Shown here piece by piece: positions 1-9,806 of a DNA stretch of 64,000 bases. The notes beneath the pieces were generated by a model. It saw only the letters and a list, made by a program, of their open reading frames with translations. It searched no databases and was not told where the DNA came from. Origin of the DNA: Plasmodium malariae. Lineage: Eukaryota > Apicomplexa > Aconoidasida > Haemosporida > Plasmodiidae. The number at the start of each line of letters is the position of its first letter. Positions within the stretch are counted from its first letter, which is position 1. A program made the translations under genes and the position numbers. Where the stretch lies: contig NC_041783.1 of NCBI RefSeq assembly GCF_900090045.1, forward strand, positions 1,784,001-1,848,000, given 5' to 3'.

Positions 1-3000
1 CGTAAATAATATTTTCGAAATTGATAGCATAACAAAGGACTTGCAAAATATGTTTTGTAGTGATACAGAAAACACGAGCAAAAAATTACTTAAGGATAGT
101 ATGAGCGATAATGATAACAGTATTATTAATACTAGGGTTAATACTCAGGAGGGGGTAAAAAATATAGAAAGCACTAATAGCATATCAAATGAAAGAAGTT
201 TAAGGAATATAGAGAAAAGGTTTGTGTCCGACAAAATAAAAAAAATGAATGAAAATATAAATAAATATATAGATGAAAAGAAAAATAATATAAAGAATAT
301 ATGTTACAATGATAATTTTCCTTATAGCAAATCTCATATGAAGGAAGATTATCAAGGACATTATTCAGATATAGATCCAAAAAATAGAATTATAAAAGAA
401 CAAAAAGGGAACGAACAAGATATTAATAGAATGTACAATAATAAGACAGATGGCAATATAATTCCTATGAACAGTGTAGATCAAACATACAACAAGAAGC
501 AGTTAGGAAATATGAACAATGCGGATTACAAAAATAATACGAACAATACATACAGCATGAATAATAGCAGTTATAATAACAGTTTAGCTAGGTCGACTAA
601 TTCTTATCACATGTACAAGGAGAATGTTGGAGATAGCCTTATTAATAATGATAGTGATAACTTCAAAAGTGTACTCAGAACATACCAAATATATGATGAT
701 AAAGAAGATATGCAAATAAAAAATAATGGTTTAAATAATGAATACCCATTACAAAAATGTAATGCAACGAATTTAGAAAAAACAAATGAAAATGATGTTA
801 AATCTAATGATTATATGAACAAATTACATTTATGTAATGAAAACAACACGTCTGCTCATAATAATAATAATCTAGTAAATAATTCATTTAACAATTATAA
901 GCTTAACTCATCGGAAAATATGTATATTGCATATAATAAACAAAATGATATCACAATATATGGTAATCCTGAATATAGTAATAGGAATGCACCAGCTACT
1001 TCTCAAAACATGAATAATGGAGTTGAGGCAAATGATAAATATCAAAATGCGAAAAACGAAAAAAAAGGAGAGGCTTGGATCATTGACATAAAGAATAATG
1101 AAATAATGCCTTATAGAAAACTGCAGAGTACGATTTTAACGGAGGAAGTGGAGAGGGGTACAGAAAATAGAGGGAAATACGGGGTAAAAGATGGGATAAA
1201 TAGGACAAAAAATAAGGCAAAAAATAGAGAGAAAAATGGAATGAAAAACTGGCTTCACCAAAATAGGTATATGAATAACCATACAAAATTGAAGCCACTA
1301 TTACACCATAAAAAATTTAGCAAGGGATCTGCTTATAATAATGGTAAAAATAAAGACAAGCTGCATTTACTAGTAAACAACATTTCAAAGTTAGTTAAAG
1401 GAAAGATAGAAGAAGAATTAAAGAGTAAAAATATATCAAAAGATATATTAAATTTTGAAATAACTAAAATAAAAAAAAAAAAAGCAGTTCCAAATAGTAG
1501 TTTAAAAAATAAAAGCCAAGAAACTACGATTATTTTAAGTGATTCAATGTCCTTATCATCTGGAACTTTAAATAGCACTTTTGAAACAATAGATGATCAT
1601 AAGAATAATCAGATTACTCCTAACTTCTTGAGGAATATGCAGGAAAGTAATTTGACATTTAACACAGATTGTGCTAGCAATTTATCAAAAAATGGAAAGG
1701 GAAGGCATGTATATATAGGCAAAAATAACAACTCATTTGTTGATCATAAGGATAGAGACGATAAAAATAATTTTCAGTTGACTAATATGAACAAATCTAT
1801 TATAAATGGTGGAACCTACGTAAATGAAGCAAATTACTTATATGGTGGAAGCTACTTAAATAACGATACATTGTTGAATAACTTCATAGTAAATAAAAAT
1901 TATATGCAAGACATTGGAAGTTTAAATGAAAACCTCTTTCTCAATGATCAATCTGTACTACCAGAAGTTCCATTAAACAATATAGGGGACATTTATTATA
2001 AGCAGAATTTGAGTTGTGATTATGTAGGTAATGTACAATTACAGCATAATATTGATTACCTTAATTTTTCTGGTTTGAGTAACAAGAATCAATTAAACCA
2101 AAGTTCATTAAGCAACAATAGGAATAATTACAAGAGTAACAACATAGTTGTGAATGAATATATAAACATAAAAAATAATAGTACTAGTAGTAATAATAAT
2201 AATAATAATGGTAGCAGTAGTAGTAATACTAATGTTAACAATGGTAGTAATAATAACGATGCGCTGAATAGCTCTATAAAAAATAAGGCTGTCAATGCTG
2301 AAGAAAACGCGAACATAATGAATAGCAGAAATATAAGGAAAGACGAAGAAGCTTTTATTGTGGATGAAGACGTTAATAATAGTATTGAAAATACGAATAA
2401 CAATTTGAACATGAATATGGTGATAAATAACTACCAAGACATTAATAACAATTTTATAAATGATCCTGTAAGCAACGTGTATGATACGAACCAGTGCTTA
2501 TTATACAACGGTGTTTTGAGTAACAAAAATGGTAAAGAAGCTAGTACAATCTTTGATGTTGATAAGATGAACAATTCTTACTTATTCGACATTAACACAA
2601 TAAAGCAAGGAATGATTCCCCCTTTTTATGATGATGCCTCCTTGAATTACAATTTGATAGACAGGAACGATACGAATGATATGAATGATACCAATGATGT
2701 GAATGATATGGACGAAGGAAGTAAGGGGGGTTCTCTAGGTAACAATTTAAACAGTAGCAGTAACAAAAATGATAATAGCAGCAGTAGTAATAAAATCATC
2801 GGTAAAAGTGAACATAATTTTAAGAATGCTGATGGCAGTATTGCCTTTTTTCCGGAGTATTGCGTTGATAAGAACATATCTAATAAAACACAAAAAGAGG
2901 TTAAAGTATGTGAGAAGATTAATGTAAATAAAAAAGGAAACAATCAGTTATTAAAGGAAAATATTGTGGACGAAAAACATAAAACTCTAGAAAGAAATAC

Positions 3001-4093
3001 AAGGAGATCTAAATCTGTGGATATCAGAAGATTCGAAACTAAGAACGATTTAGCTAGTAAAGGAGATTCTACGAGGAACAAGATGAAAACACAAATATTT
3101 AATTATTCTGATTATAAGAATAACGGATTAAGAGATATGTCAACTTATGCTGATAAGGTGTTACAGGATATGAAATCTTTGATTCCCTCCAATGTCAGCA
3201 ATTTAATTAACAAGGCAAACCTAAAAGGTAAAACAGGCCGTTCTATTACTAAAATGGTTAGCAACAACAGTAACATTAGTAGTAGCAATAATAGTATTAG
3301 TAGCAGTCGTAGTAGTAGTTGTAACAGCTGTGGTAGCCGTGGAAGTTGCAATAGCAATACTTTCAATAGTGCGAATTATAAATTGTGCACGAAACATGAA
3401 CCAGGAAAATTAAACAAAAATAAGGATAAAATACATAGCAACCATGGAGGAACCCTCCTCAAAAGTACTTCAACCAAGAATCTTTACCAAAATTACAGAT
3501 ACGATGAAACGAATAATGTATCAGAAAATATAATGAACAATATAAATATATTGGGACTGGAAAAAGGTGACTATATAAATAAATGCCCATCTATTAATAA
3601 AAATGAGACAAGAATTATCTACAATGATTCAAATGATAGTAATAATAATAATTATTTAGTGGGGGAAGGTGTAAATAATATTATGATAGGTAAAACCAAC
3701 GAAAATGCATTATTATCAAGTAGGAATTCTTCAAGCAATAATAATGAAAATAATATTAAAAAAAATTTAATGTCTATGAATGCAAAAAATGGTGAACATA
3801 CAAGATTAAATGCTGGTATAAATAGTAATATAAACAATAACATGCATTATGATTTGAACAATTTTAATTATAATTTGAATAAATTTGAAAATATCTTAAA
3901 AGAAGACCAATTCAAGAATTACTCAAATAATGCACATAATATTATATATAAACAGGTAAATTCAAATCAACATTTGGTAAAGAATTCGATTATTTTAAAT
4001 CGAAAAGAAGAAGGTAATGCATTTCAATCTGAGACGCGCAGATCTTTAAGTTGCTTTAGAGAAGCTTTAAAAAAACAAGGAATTTTGGGTTGA
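1..4093 (+). CDS. Large Asn-rich conserved-type Plasmodium protein, 5' end outside window
   Basis: The reading frame is already open at base 2 and runs to a TGA at 4091-4093, so the gene starts upstream of the window. At least 1,360 residues are present. I do not recognise a domain. The protein is hydrophilic, rich in Asn, Ser and Lys, with several low-complexity runs: Asn/Ser near 2170-2260, Ser/Asn near 2750-2790, and Ser/Cys/Gly at 3260-3350. There are no clear membrane segments. A short block at the C-terminus (RRSLSCFREALKKQG) is less biased in composition and could be a conserved tail. A long poly-A run follows the stop. The ORF and its length are certain; the function is unknown. Confidence 0.85.
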   Translation, partial: VNNIFEIDSITKDLQNMFCSDTENTSKKLLKDSMSDNDNSIINTRVNTQEGVKNIESTNSISNERSLRNIEKRFVSDKIKKMNENINKYIDEKKNNIKNICYNDNFPYSKSHMKEDYQGHYSDIDPKNRIIKEQKGNEQDINRMYNNKTDGNIIPMNSVDQTYNKKQLGNMNNADYKNNTNNTYSMNNSSYNNSLARSTNSYHMYKENVGDSLINNDSDNFKSVLRTYQIYDDKEDMQIKNNGLNNEYPLQKCNATNLEKTNENDVKSNDYMNKLHLCNENNTSAHNNNNLVNNSFNNYKLNSSENMYIAYNKQNDITIYGNPEYSNRNAPATSQNMNNGVEANDKYQNAKNEKKGEAWIIDIKNNEIMPYRKLQSTILTEEVERGTENRGKYGVKDGINRTKNKAKNREKNGMKNWLHQNRYMNNHTKLKPLLHHKKFSKGSAYNNGKNKDKLHLLVNNISKLVKGKIEEELKSKNISKDILNFEITKIKKKKAVPNSSLKNKSQETTIILSDSMSLSSGTLNSTFETIDDHKNNQITPNFLRNMQESNLTFNTDCASNLSKNGKGRHVYIGKNNNSFVDHKDRDDKNNFQLTNMNKSIINGGTYVNEANYLYGGSYLNNDTLLNNFIVNKNYMQDIGSLNENLFLNDQSVLPEVPLNNIGDIYYKQNLSCDYVGNVQLQHNIDYLNFSGLSNKNQLNQSSLSNNRNNYKSNNIVVNEYINIKNNSTSSNNNNNNGSSSSNTNVNNGSNNNDALNSSIKNKAVNAEENANIMNSRNIRKDEEAFIVDEDVNNSIENTNNNLNMNMVINNYQDINNNFINDPVSNVYDTNQCLLYNGVLSNKNGKEASTIFDVDKMNNSYLFDINTIKQGMIPPFYDDASLNYNLIDRNDTNDMNDTNDVNDMDEGSKGGSLGNNLNSSSNKNDNSSSSNKIIGKSEHNFKNADGSIAFFPEYCVDKNISNKTQKEVKVCEKINVNKKGNNQLLKENIVDEKHKTLERNTRRSKSVDIRRFETKNDLASKGDSTRNKMKTQIFNYSDYKNNGLRDMSTYADKVLQDMKSLIPSNVSNLINKANLKGKTGRSITKMVSNNSNISSSNNSISSSRSSSCNSCGSRGSCNSNTFNSANYKLCTKHEPGKLNKNKDKIHSNHGGTLLKSTSTKNLYQNYRYDETNNVSENIMNNINILGLEKGDYINKCPSINKNETRIIYNDSNDSNNNNYLVGEGVNNIMIGKTNENALLSSRNSSSNNNENNIKKNLMSMNAKNGEHTRLNAGINSNINNNMHYDLNNFNYNLNKFENILKEDQFKNYSNNAHNIIYKQVNSNQHLVKNSIILNRKEEGNAFQSETRRSLSCFREALKKQGILG

Positions 4094-5006
4094 TAAAAAA
4101 AAAAAAAAAAAAAAAGAAAAAAAAAGTTCAAAGAACTGTATTTTATGAAGCAACACATATTTTAATGCATCTCACTATATTTTTTTTTGTTTTGCTAATT
4201 TTGGATATTCTACTGGCATAATATGTGCCATATCCGAGTGAATAATTCCTTTGAAGATCCCGTTTACCTGTGTATACATTTATACACACATATGTGCACG
4301 CATTATATACGTTTTTACCGTTATCCTGCCTCTTGATGATCGTTCAGAATTTTTTTTCTTTTTATTTGTTAAACTTTTTAAGAAATAATTTTTTCCATTT
4401 TTAACAATTTGCTTATTTATATTTAACATAATACATTGTTTTAGTGATTTTTTTTTTTTTTTTTTTTTTACAAAGAATTTTAAATAATGGGAAAAAAACA
4501 ATATATTAACAGTTCTTGTAAGATAGGAAATAAAAAAAAATTCTATATATATATGCACATACTATATATATTTATATATATATAAAATATCTCTTCATTC
4601 TTTGATTCATTTTTTCAAATAACAAAAATTAAAGCTTGATATTGTAACTTCGGCTCAAAAACCAAAAAAATAAGGGAACATCAAAACTATAATAATCTAG
4701 AGCAAACGGTTTACATGTAACATATTAAAAATACAAAAGAAAAAATAAAAATAATAAAAAAGGTAAAAACACAAGTATAATAATGACCATACTTCATACT
4801 TAATGAGAAATACATCTTTCGGAAAGAGCTTATCTTTTATATTATATTAATTTAACTATTTAAATTCATAAAAAAAGGCCTCCAAAAGAGAAAAAAGAAA
4901 ACAATTTTTTTTTAAATTTTTATATTGTTTTTTTTTCTTAATTTTCCTGTGGAAAATTTGTAATGTATCATATTATTTCTATTTTTAAAAGCAACATATA
5001 GATGAT
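4094..5006. other. Intergenic, 913 bp
   Basis: AT-rich spacer between two plus-strand genes. It holds homopolymer A and T runs (4096-4114, 4447-4469) and short TA runs near 4541-4583. I see no coding or RNA gene. It must contain the 3' end of the upstream transcript and the URM1 promoter. Confidence 0.6.
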
Positions 5007-5384
5007 ATGAAAATAAAAATAGAATTAAAATTTTTGGGAGGATTAGAAAGCTATTTAGAGAACAAGTCCAAAAACGTTGTATCACTTGAAATAGAATCAG
5101 ATGAATTTAATTTTGAAAATTTAATTGCCTACATAAGGAATAACATAATTGTAGAAAGAAAGGATGTTTTTTCTGATTTTGTGATAAGCGATAATGCGAA
5201 ATTTTGTAAAGTGATGGTTGATGATAGGGAATACTCTAATTATAATTTAAATGATAAGGCAAAAATAAAACCAGGAGTAATTGTGTTAGTTAATGAATAT
5301 GACTGGGAAATTTTAGATACTTATTCCTACAAAATTAAAAATGATGACAAAATATGTTTTCTATCAACTCTGCATGGAGGTTGA
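5007..5384 (+). CDS. URM1: Ubiquitin-related modifier 1 (URM1)
   Basis: A single-exon ORF of 125 residues that ends in the hallmark LSTLHGG. The Gly-Gly terminus is activated by an MOCS3/Uba4-type E1 and carries the sulfur used for 2-thiolation of tRNA wobble uridine; it can also be conjugated to proteins. Visible family features are the N-terminal beta strand with GGLESYL (residues 11-17) and the C-terminal block PGVIVLVNEYDWEILD (about residues 90-105), which lines up with human PGILVLINDADWELLG. The family is usually about 100 residues; the extra length is an insert around residues 50-85 just before the PGV block. The next gene is on the same strand, but each presumably has its own promoter. 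Identification is firm. Confidence 0.93.
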   Translation: MKIKIELKFLGGLESYLENKSKNVVSLEIESDEFNFENLIAYIRNNIIVERKDVFSDFVISDNAKFCKVMVDDREYSNYNLNDKAKIKPGVIVLVNEYDWEILDTYSYKIKNDDKICFLSTLHGG

Positions 5385-5714
5385 AGAAAAATATTGCATT
5401 GTGTGTGGGTGATTGTATATCTCTACATGATCAAAAACATAATTATACATGTATATACTTACCTATTCATTTAAGTTTGTATACACACTACAATAACAAG
5501 CAACTTTTCCTTTTATTTATGCATGAAGCCAATACATCATACTATCGTTGAAAAAAGGGGGAAACTTATATCCTATGTAGTAATGTTTTTATGAATAACT
5601 AAAAAGTTATTACTACACATTTAAATAATAGTAGAAATATTCACCGTTTTTCTTATATTGTACCTATGTGGTATTATATAGAAATAATAAAAATTTCCTT
5701 CCCTTTTAAAAAAA

Positions 5715-6099
5715 ATGAGCACAAACAGAAGAAGAAGCAGTACTTTTCATACTTTTAAGGTAGAAATAATGTCTATTAAGATGAATTATTGGAATCGTCA
5801 ATTATATATATGTGCATGTATATATGTATATAACAAGCAAATATGTTTAGTTATTTGGCATATCAAAAACATATTTGTATACACGCAAGCACATTTATGT
5901 TATTCATTTTAAGATTGTTGTAGCATAGTTTTTTTATTTCTAATTCACCTACTTTTGTTTTTGCATTTTTTTTTTTTTTTTTTTTTTTTTCAAGTGGTCC
6001 ATTTTGTTCTTTCACCTATTCTATTCATCTTTGTTTTATTATATTAGTGTTCTTTTTATTTTTTCCCCTAAATATTGTTTACAAAATATCCTTTTATAG
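5715..6099 (+). CDS. Candidate 49-residue single-pass membrane protein, two exons
   Basis: Not recognised as a family. Exon 1 at 5715-5759 starts at an ATG and encodes MSTNRRRSSTFHTFK, followed by a GTAGAA donor. A very long poly-T tract ends in CAAG at 5991-5994. Exon 2 (5995-6099) continues in phase 0 with WSILFFHLFYSS and a hydrophobic stretch to a TAG. The product would have a basic N-terminus followed by one transmembrane helix, the layout of a small ER or secretory-complex subunit. Exact phase agreement and the strong acceptor tract support it. Its tiny size and the chance that AT-rich DNA yields hydrophobic ORFs argue for caution. The unspliced frame also stays open to 5912. Confidence 0.38.
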
Positions 6100-6247
6100 A
6101 TTATAAATCTCTAATAAATTCAAAATATATATATTTTTAAAATATTAATACGAATAAGTAGTGGCATATAGTTGATATTTTATTGTATTTAATTTATTTA
6201 TTTAGTTTTTTTTTTTTTTTTTTTTTTTGGAGTATTCTTTACTTTAA

Positions 6248-7018
6248 ATGAAAATTCTTAATTACATATGTGGTCGTCCACTGAGAAGTGGTGGGACTGC
6301 CCCTTTAATTTACAACCCTGTTAGAAAATGGTTAATCATTTTAATGATACTATATTTTTGCTTATGTATTTTATCCTATGGTATATTTTTATTCCCTAAA
6401 GCATCTGATTTACACTGTTCTTATTTGAGTGACTCTTTATTTAATTTTTCTCTATCAATAGGTAAAAAATAAATCATATAGTTTGATGTTTTGCTCATAT
6501 ATAATAATTAACAGTATGTAATATTTTTTTTCTTTCGTACTTTTTATCATAAATAATTGTAAATAGTACATTAATTTTTTACCCGAAAATTTCCAATTTT
6601 TTTGCCTGTCTTTATTATCCATAACTATTAACATAAAATAAATTTTTTACCCCATTTTTATTTTGTTTTAAAAGGAGCATCATATTTAATGGCTCCCTAT
6701 TATTCTATAATTAGTTGTAGAGAGTGGGGAACGGAAATTGAATGGGCTATAGTAGCAATAGTCTCTGCTGTTATGGCTATTATTGATGTTAGTTCAAGTT
6801 GTTATGGTATTTATGTATTGTATACTATTGTTGACGTAGTATTTACTGATGTTTCTGGAATGACCGACTGTAATTGTTACAAAGCTATACTTTTTTTTTC
6901 GGCAAATTCATTTTTAATTTTTCTTCATTTAGTTGTTGCCATCGTTAGTATTGCTGTATACTTTTTACTTATGACAAGAATTGAAGAACAGTTAGAAGAT
7001 AATAGAAATATTATATAA
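6248..7018 (+). CDS. Four-pass (probable) membrane protein, unknown function, two exons
   Basis: Exon 1 is 6248-6461 and exon 2 is 6675-7018. The 213-bp intron runs from GTAAAA to a T-rich AAAAG acceptor. The split codon is G+GA (Gly) and the joined frame gives 185 residues. The N-terminus (MKILNYICGRPLRSGG) is soluble with a Cys that could be acylated. Hydrophobic segments lie at about residues 28-50 (WLIILMILYFCLCILSYG), 95-135 (IEWAIVAIVSAVMAII, then GIYVLYTIVDVVF) and 148-175 (FLIFLHLVVAIVSIAVYFLL). A short acidic tail (EEQLEDNRN) ends the protein. Cys-rich loops sit between segments. I do not recognise the family. The splice model is strong because both halves carry matching hydropathy and phase. 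Confidence 0.8.
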
Positions 7019-7462
7019 TTTTTTTTTTTTTTTTAAACAATTTATAACATATTTGCCCTCTTGTCTCATGCTAATTATTCATAAAAAAAAAAATAATTTT
7101 ATTTCCTCCTTTTTGAAATATAATTTTTTTCAATTTTTTGTGTATTTCTTTTTTCATTATTTTAATTAAATATTGTTATACTTAAACTATAGCTGGTATA
7201 TGTGGAATAGCTGAGTGTATGTATTTTTTTATCAATCACTATTTTATATGTGTATTATCTAAGGAAGATTTATGAGAATAATTCATTATTGTCTGAACTT
7301 ATTTTTTACGTATATATTTAAAGACGCATTTGCTAATGTTTTTTTATTACTATATTTTTCAAAAAAAAGAAAAACGATATTTTTACTTTATATAATTAAA
7401 TAGGATGTAATATGAAATAGTGTCAAAAGAAAACAAAAGAATAATGTTCTTCTCTATATTCC
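7019..7462. other. Convergent intergenic, 444 bp
   Basis: AT-rich DNA between the stop of the plus-strand membrane protein and the stop of the minus-strand five-exon gene. It is presumably shared 3' untranslated and termination sequence. Nothing else is seen. Confidence 0.5.
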
Positions 7463-8820
7463 TTATTCTTTTTTCTTTATTTCATTTTTTCCACTTATGG
7501 TGTCCATCATAAGTACTAAACCAAAAAATATAAGGAAACCTCCTAATACTCAAAAGAAAAAAAAGATTTCTTTTTTCATTAAAAAATAGAATACCAAATG
7601 TAGCACTTGAAAAAAAAACTTAAAGGAATTCAATGGAGTTGTAATTAAAAAAAACAAAATAATCCTTCATTAATAAGATATTGTGTCTAAATATCAACAT
7701 ACTAAAAATAAAAGCAGGCGAAGGTATGTTATTCTTGAGATAATTCCGATGATCCATTTTAAATTTATTACATCCGAGTTATTTTTAAAAATATAAGCAT
7801 CTAATGCTTTTCTATAAAAGACAGAAGCTACAGCATCACATAATCTACTAATAGGCCAGTTAATAATCAAAGAGTTGCTTAATTTGATTACCTGTTTATT
7901 AGTATTTATTCCGTTTATTTTCTATGTAACTAAAAAAAAGAAAAAAAGAAAATACATACAAACAAGAATAAGTACATAAACGCATATATGAATAAGCAAC
8001 ATGTGTTGGAACCTATTTTTGAAGTGCAAAAACAGAAATATATACTGACGACTTATTTCTTAATTCGTATTTACAAAAAACAAGGTATTCCTTATTGTTT
8101 GAAATAATTTAAAATAAAAGTTAAAAATAATATCTTTTCTATAATAATTTAAGTTCACAGGATTTGGAAATCGTTTCGTATGTGCTTGCGTTAAAACAGT
8201 TTCTGCTACTGATTTTTTTGAAAACTTTGGTTTTGCTCCTATTCTCTCTTTAAATAGTTGTGTAAAGGCATCTAATCATAATTAAGAATAAAAAAAAAAA
8301 AAAAAATTGGCTACATAAGAATGTTGTCATAATATTTTTTATATATGTTATTTCTGCACATATCTTGGGGTGTTATCAAAAGGGAAAAGTGTTTCTCAGA
8401 CAGTATAAATACGTTAACACATTCATGTGTGGGTACATATATATATGTCGTTTCTGTGTATGTGTGCCTGCGCGTAAGAATATGCAATTGTTTAACGCTT
8501 ATTTATGGGAAAAAGCGTAATAGTGGACTAATATAAATATCGGCGGTAATATTGCACAGCACACATTTAAAAGAAATACCACTTATGCAGTTTTGTCTTA
8601 TTACATTATAAATATATGTTCTATGATCTTTGTAATATTTAAAGCTTAACGAAATCATAGCTAATTTTTCTTAATATTATAACAAGCGCCTTTTTTATTT
8701 TTATTTTTTTTTGGTATTACATATGTATGATTAATTTTTCATACCTATTTCATCTTGTTTTAACCTTACAAGTAGTTCAGCCAATTTTTGAACTTTTTTG
8801 TTTTCAGTTTTTTTATTCAT
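7463..8820 (-). CDS. Small five-exon gene, unknown function, C-terminal hydrophobic helix
   Basis: No single ORF here is long, but short blocks with above-background G+C join in phase on the minus strand. Exon 1 is 8745-8820 (MNKKTENKKVQ..., donor GTATGA). Exon 2 is 8580-8660, split codon G+CT. Exon 3 is 8159-8271 (DAFTQLFKERIGAK...), split codon G+AT; an alternative donor at 8074 would lengthen it. Exon 4 starts at 7891 after AAACAG and includes NWPISRLCDAVASVFYRK; its end is at 7703 (GTATGT) or 7699. The last exon starts at 7548 or 7542 and gives a hydrophobic helix, then SGKNEIKKKE and TAA at 7463. The product is about 180 residues, basic, possibly tail-anchored. I do not recognise the family. 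The exon 4/5 junction is the weakest point. Confidence 0.55.
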
Positions 8821-9806
8821 TTCTTTAATAACAATATGCGTCTGCGTCTTTTGAAGAAATTAATTTTTTTTAAAAAGCATTTAAAAGAAGTAAATCAATA
8901 TATATACATAAGTACACATATATATATATGCACAGTATGGATGTTTGAAAAAATACGAAATTGGTCTAATTCAATAAAACTTTAAACAAAATATTACATA
9001 ACGATATTTATTTAACAAAAAAAAAAAAAAAAAAACTAAACAAAGAACCATACTTAAAACAGAGAAATTGTAATTTAAAAAAAAAAGGAATGCGAGGTAA
9101 CAAAAATGCAAAAGTTGGAATGAAAAATAAACTAAAATGGAAATGAAATAACATGAAATAAAAATACAATAGAATGGAAATAAAATGGAATGAAATGAAA
9201 ATAAAATAAAATGAAAATTAAACAGAATAAAAAAAAAAATATAAATGAAAATAAAAGGCAGGTAGCTCTCCTCGTTATATATATGCCAGAACGATGAAGA
9301 AGCGAAAATTTAGCTTACACAAAAAAAGAGGAAAATATAGCGAAAAGAAAATACAAAAAATCAGAATATACAATGAATCATACAAAAGGAGCAAAAAAAA
9401 AAAAAAAAAACATTAAACACAAACGTGTGCATAATATAACATACAGTTGTTAGGAATTATTATCGGATTTATTTTTTATTAAAATATAAAATATAATAAA
9501 ATATAGTAGAATTTAATTACAAGAATTATATATAATGTGTTAATTATGAGTAGCACAAATAATCACACAAAAAACAGGGAAAATTATATATATATATATA
9601 TATATATTTATTTATTTAAAACACATAGTTATCAATAAATGATACAAAATTATTAAATGCCAATTTTACAAATGTTAACATAAAATTTGAGTACCAAAAC
9701 GTGGGTATATATGTATATGTACTCACATATTTGAGGGGGGGCAAAAATATAGACGATGCTTCTCCATGATTCGACTCATTTTTATTCTAACGATCTACAA
9801 ATTAGA
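8821..9806. other. Intergenic, 986 bp
   Basis: Spacer between the five-exon gene and the 3' end of the guanylyl cyclase gene, both on the minus strand. It contains A-rich imperfect repeats of a GGAATGAAAT-like unit at about 9110-9240, a poly-A run at 9018-9035 and a TA run near 9590-9606. The frame upstream of the ATG at 8820 is open for 14 more codons, so an extra 5' exon of the neighbour cannot be excluded. Confidence 0.5.
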
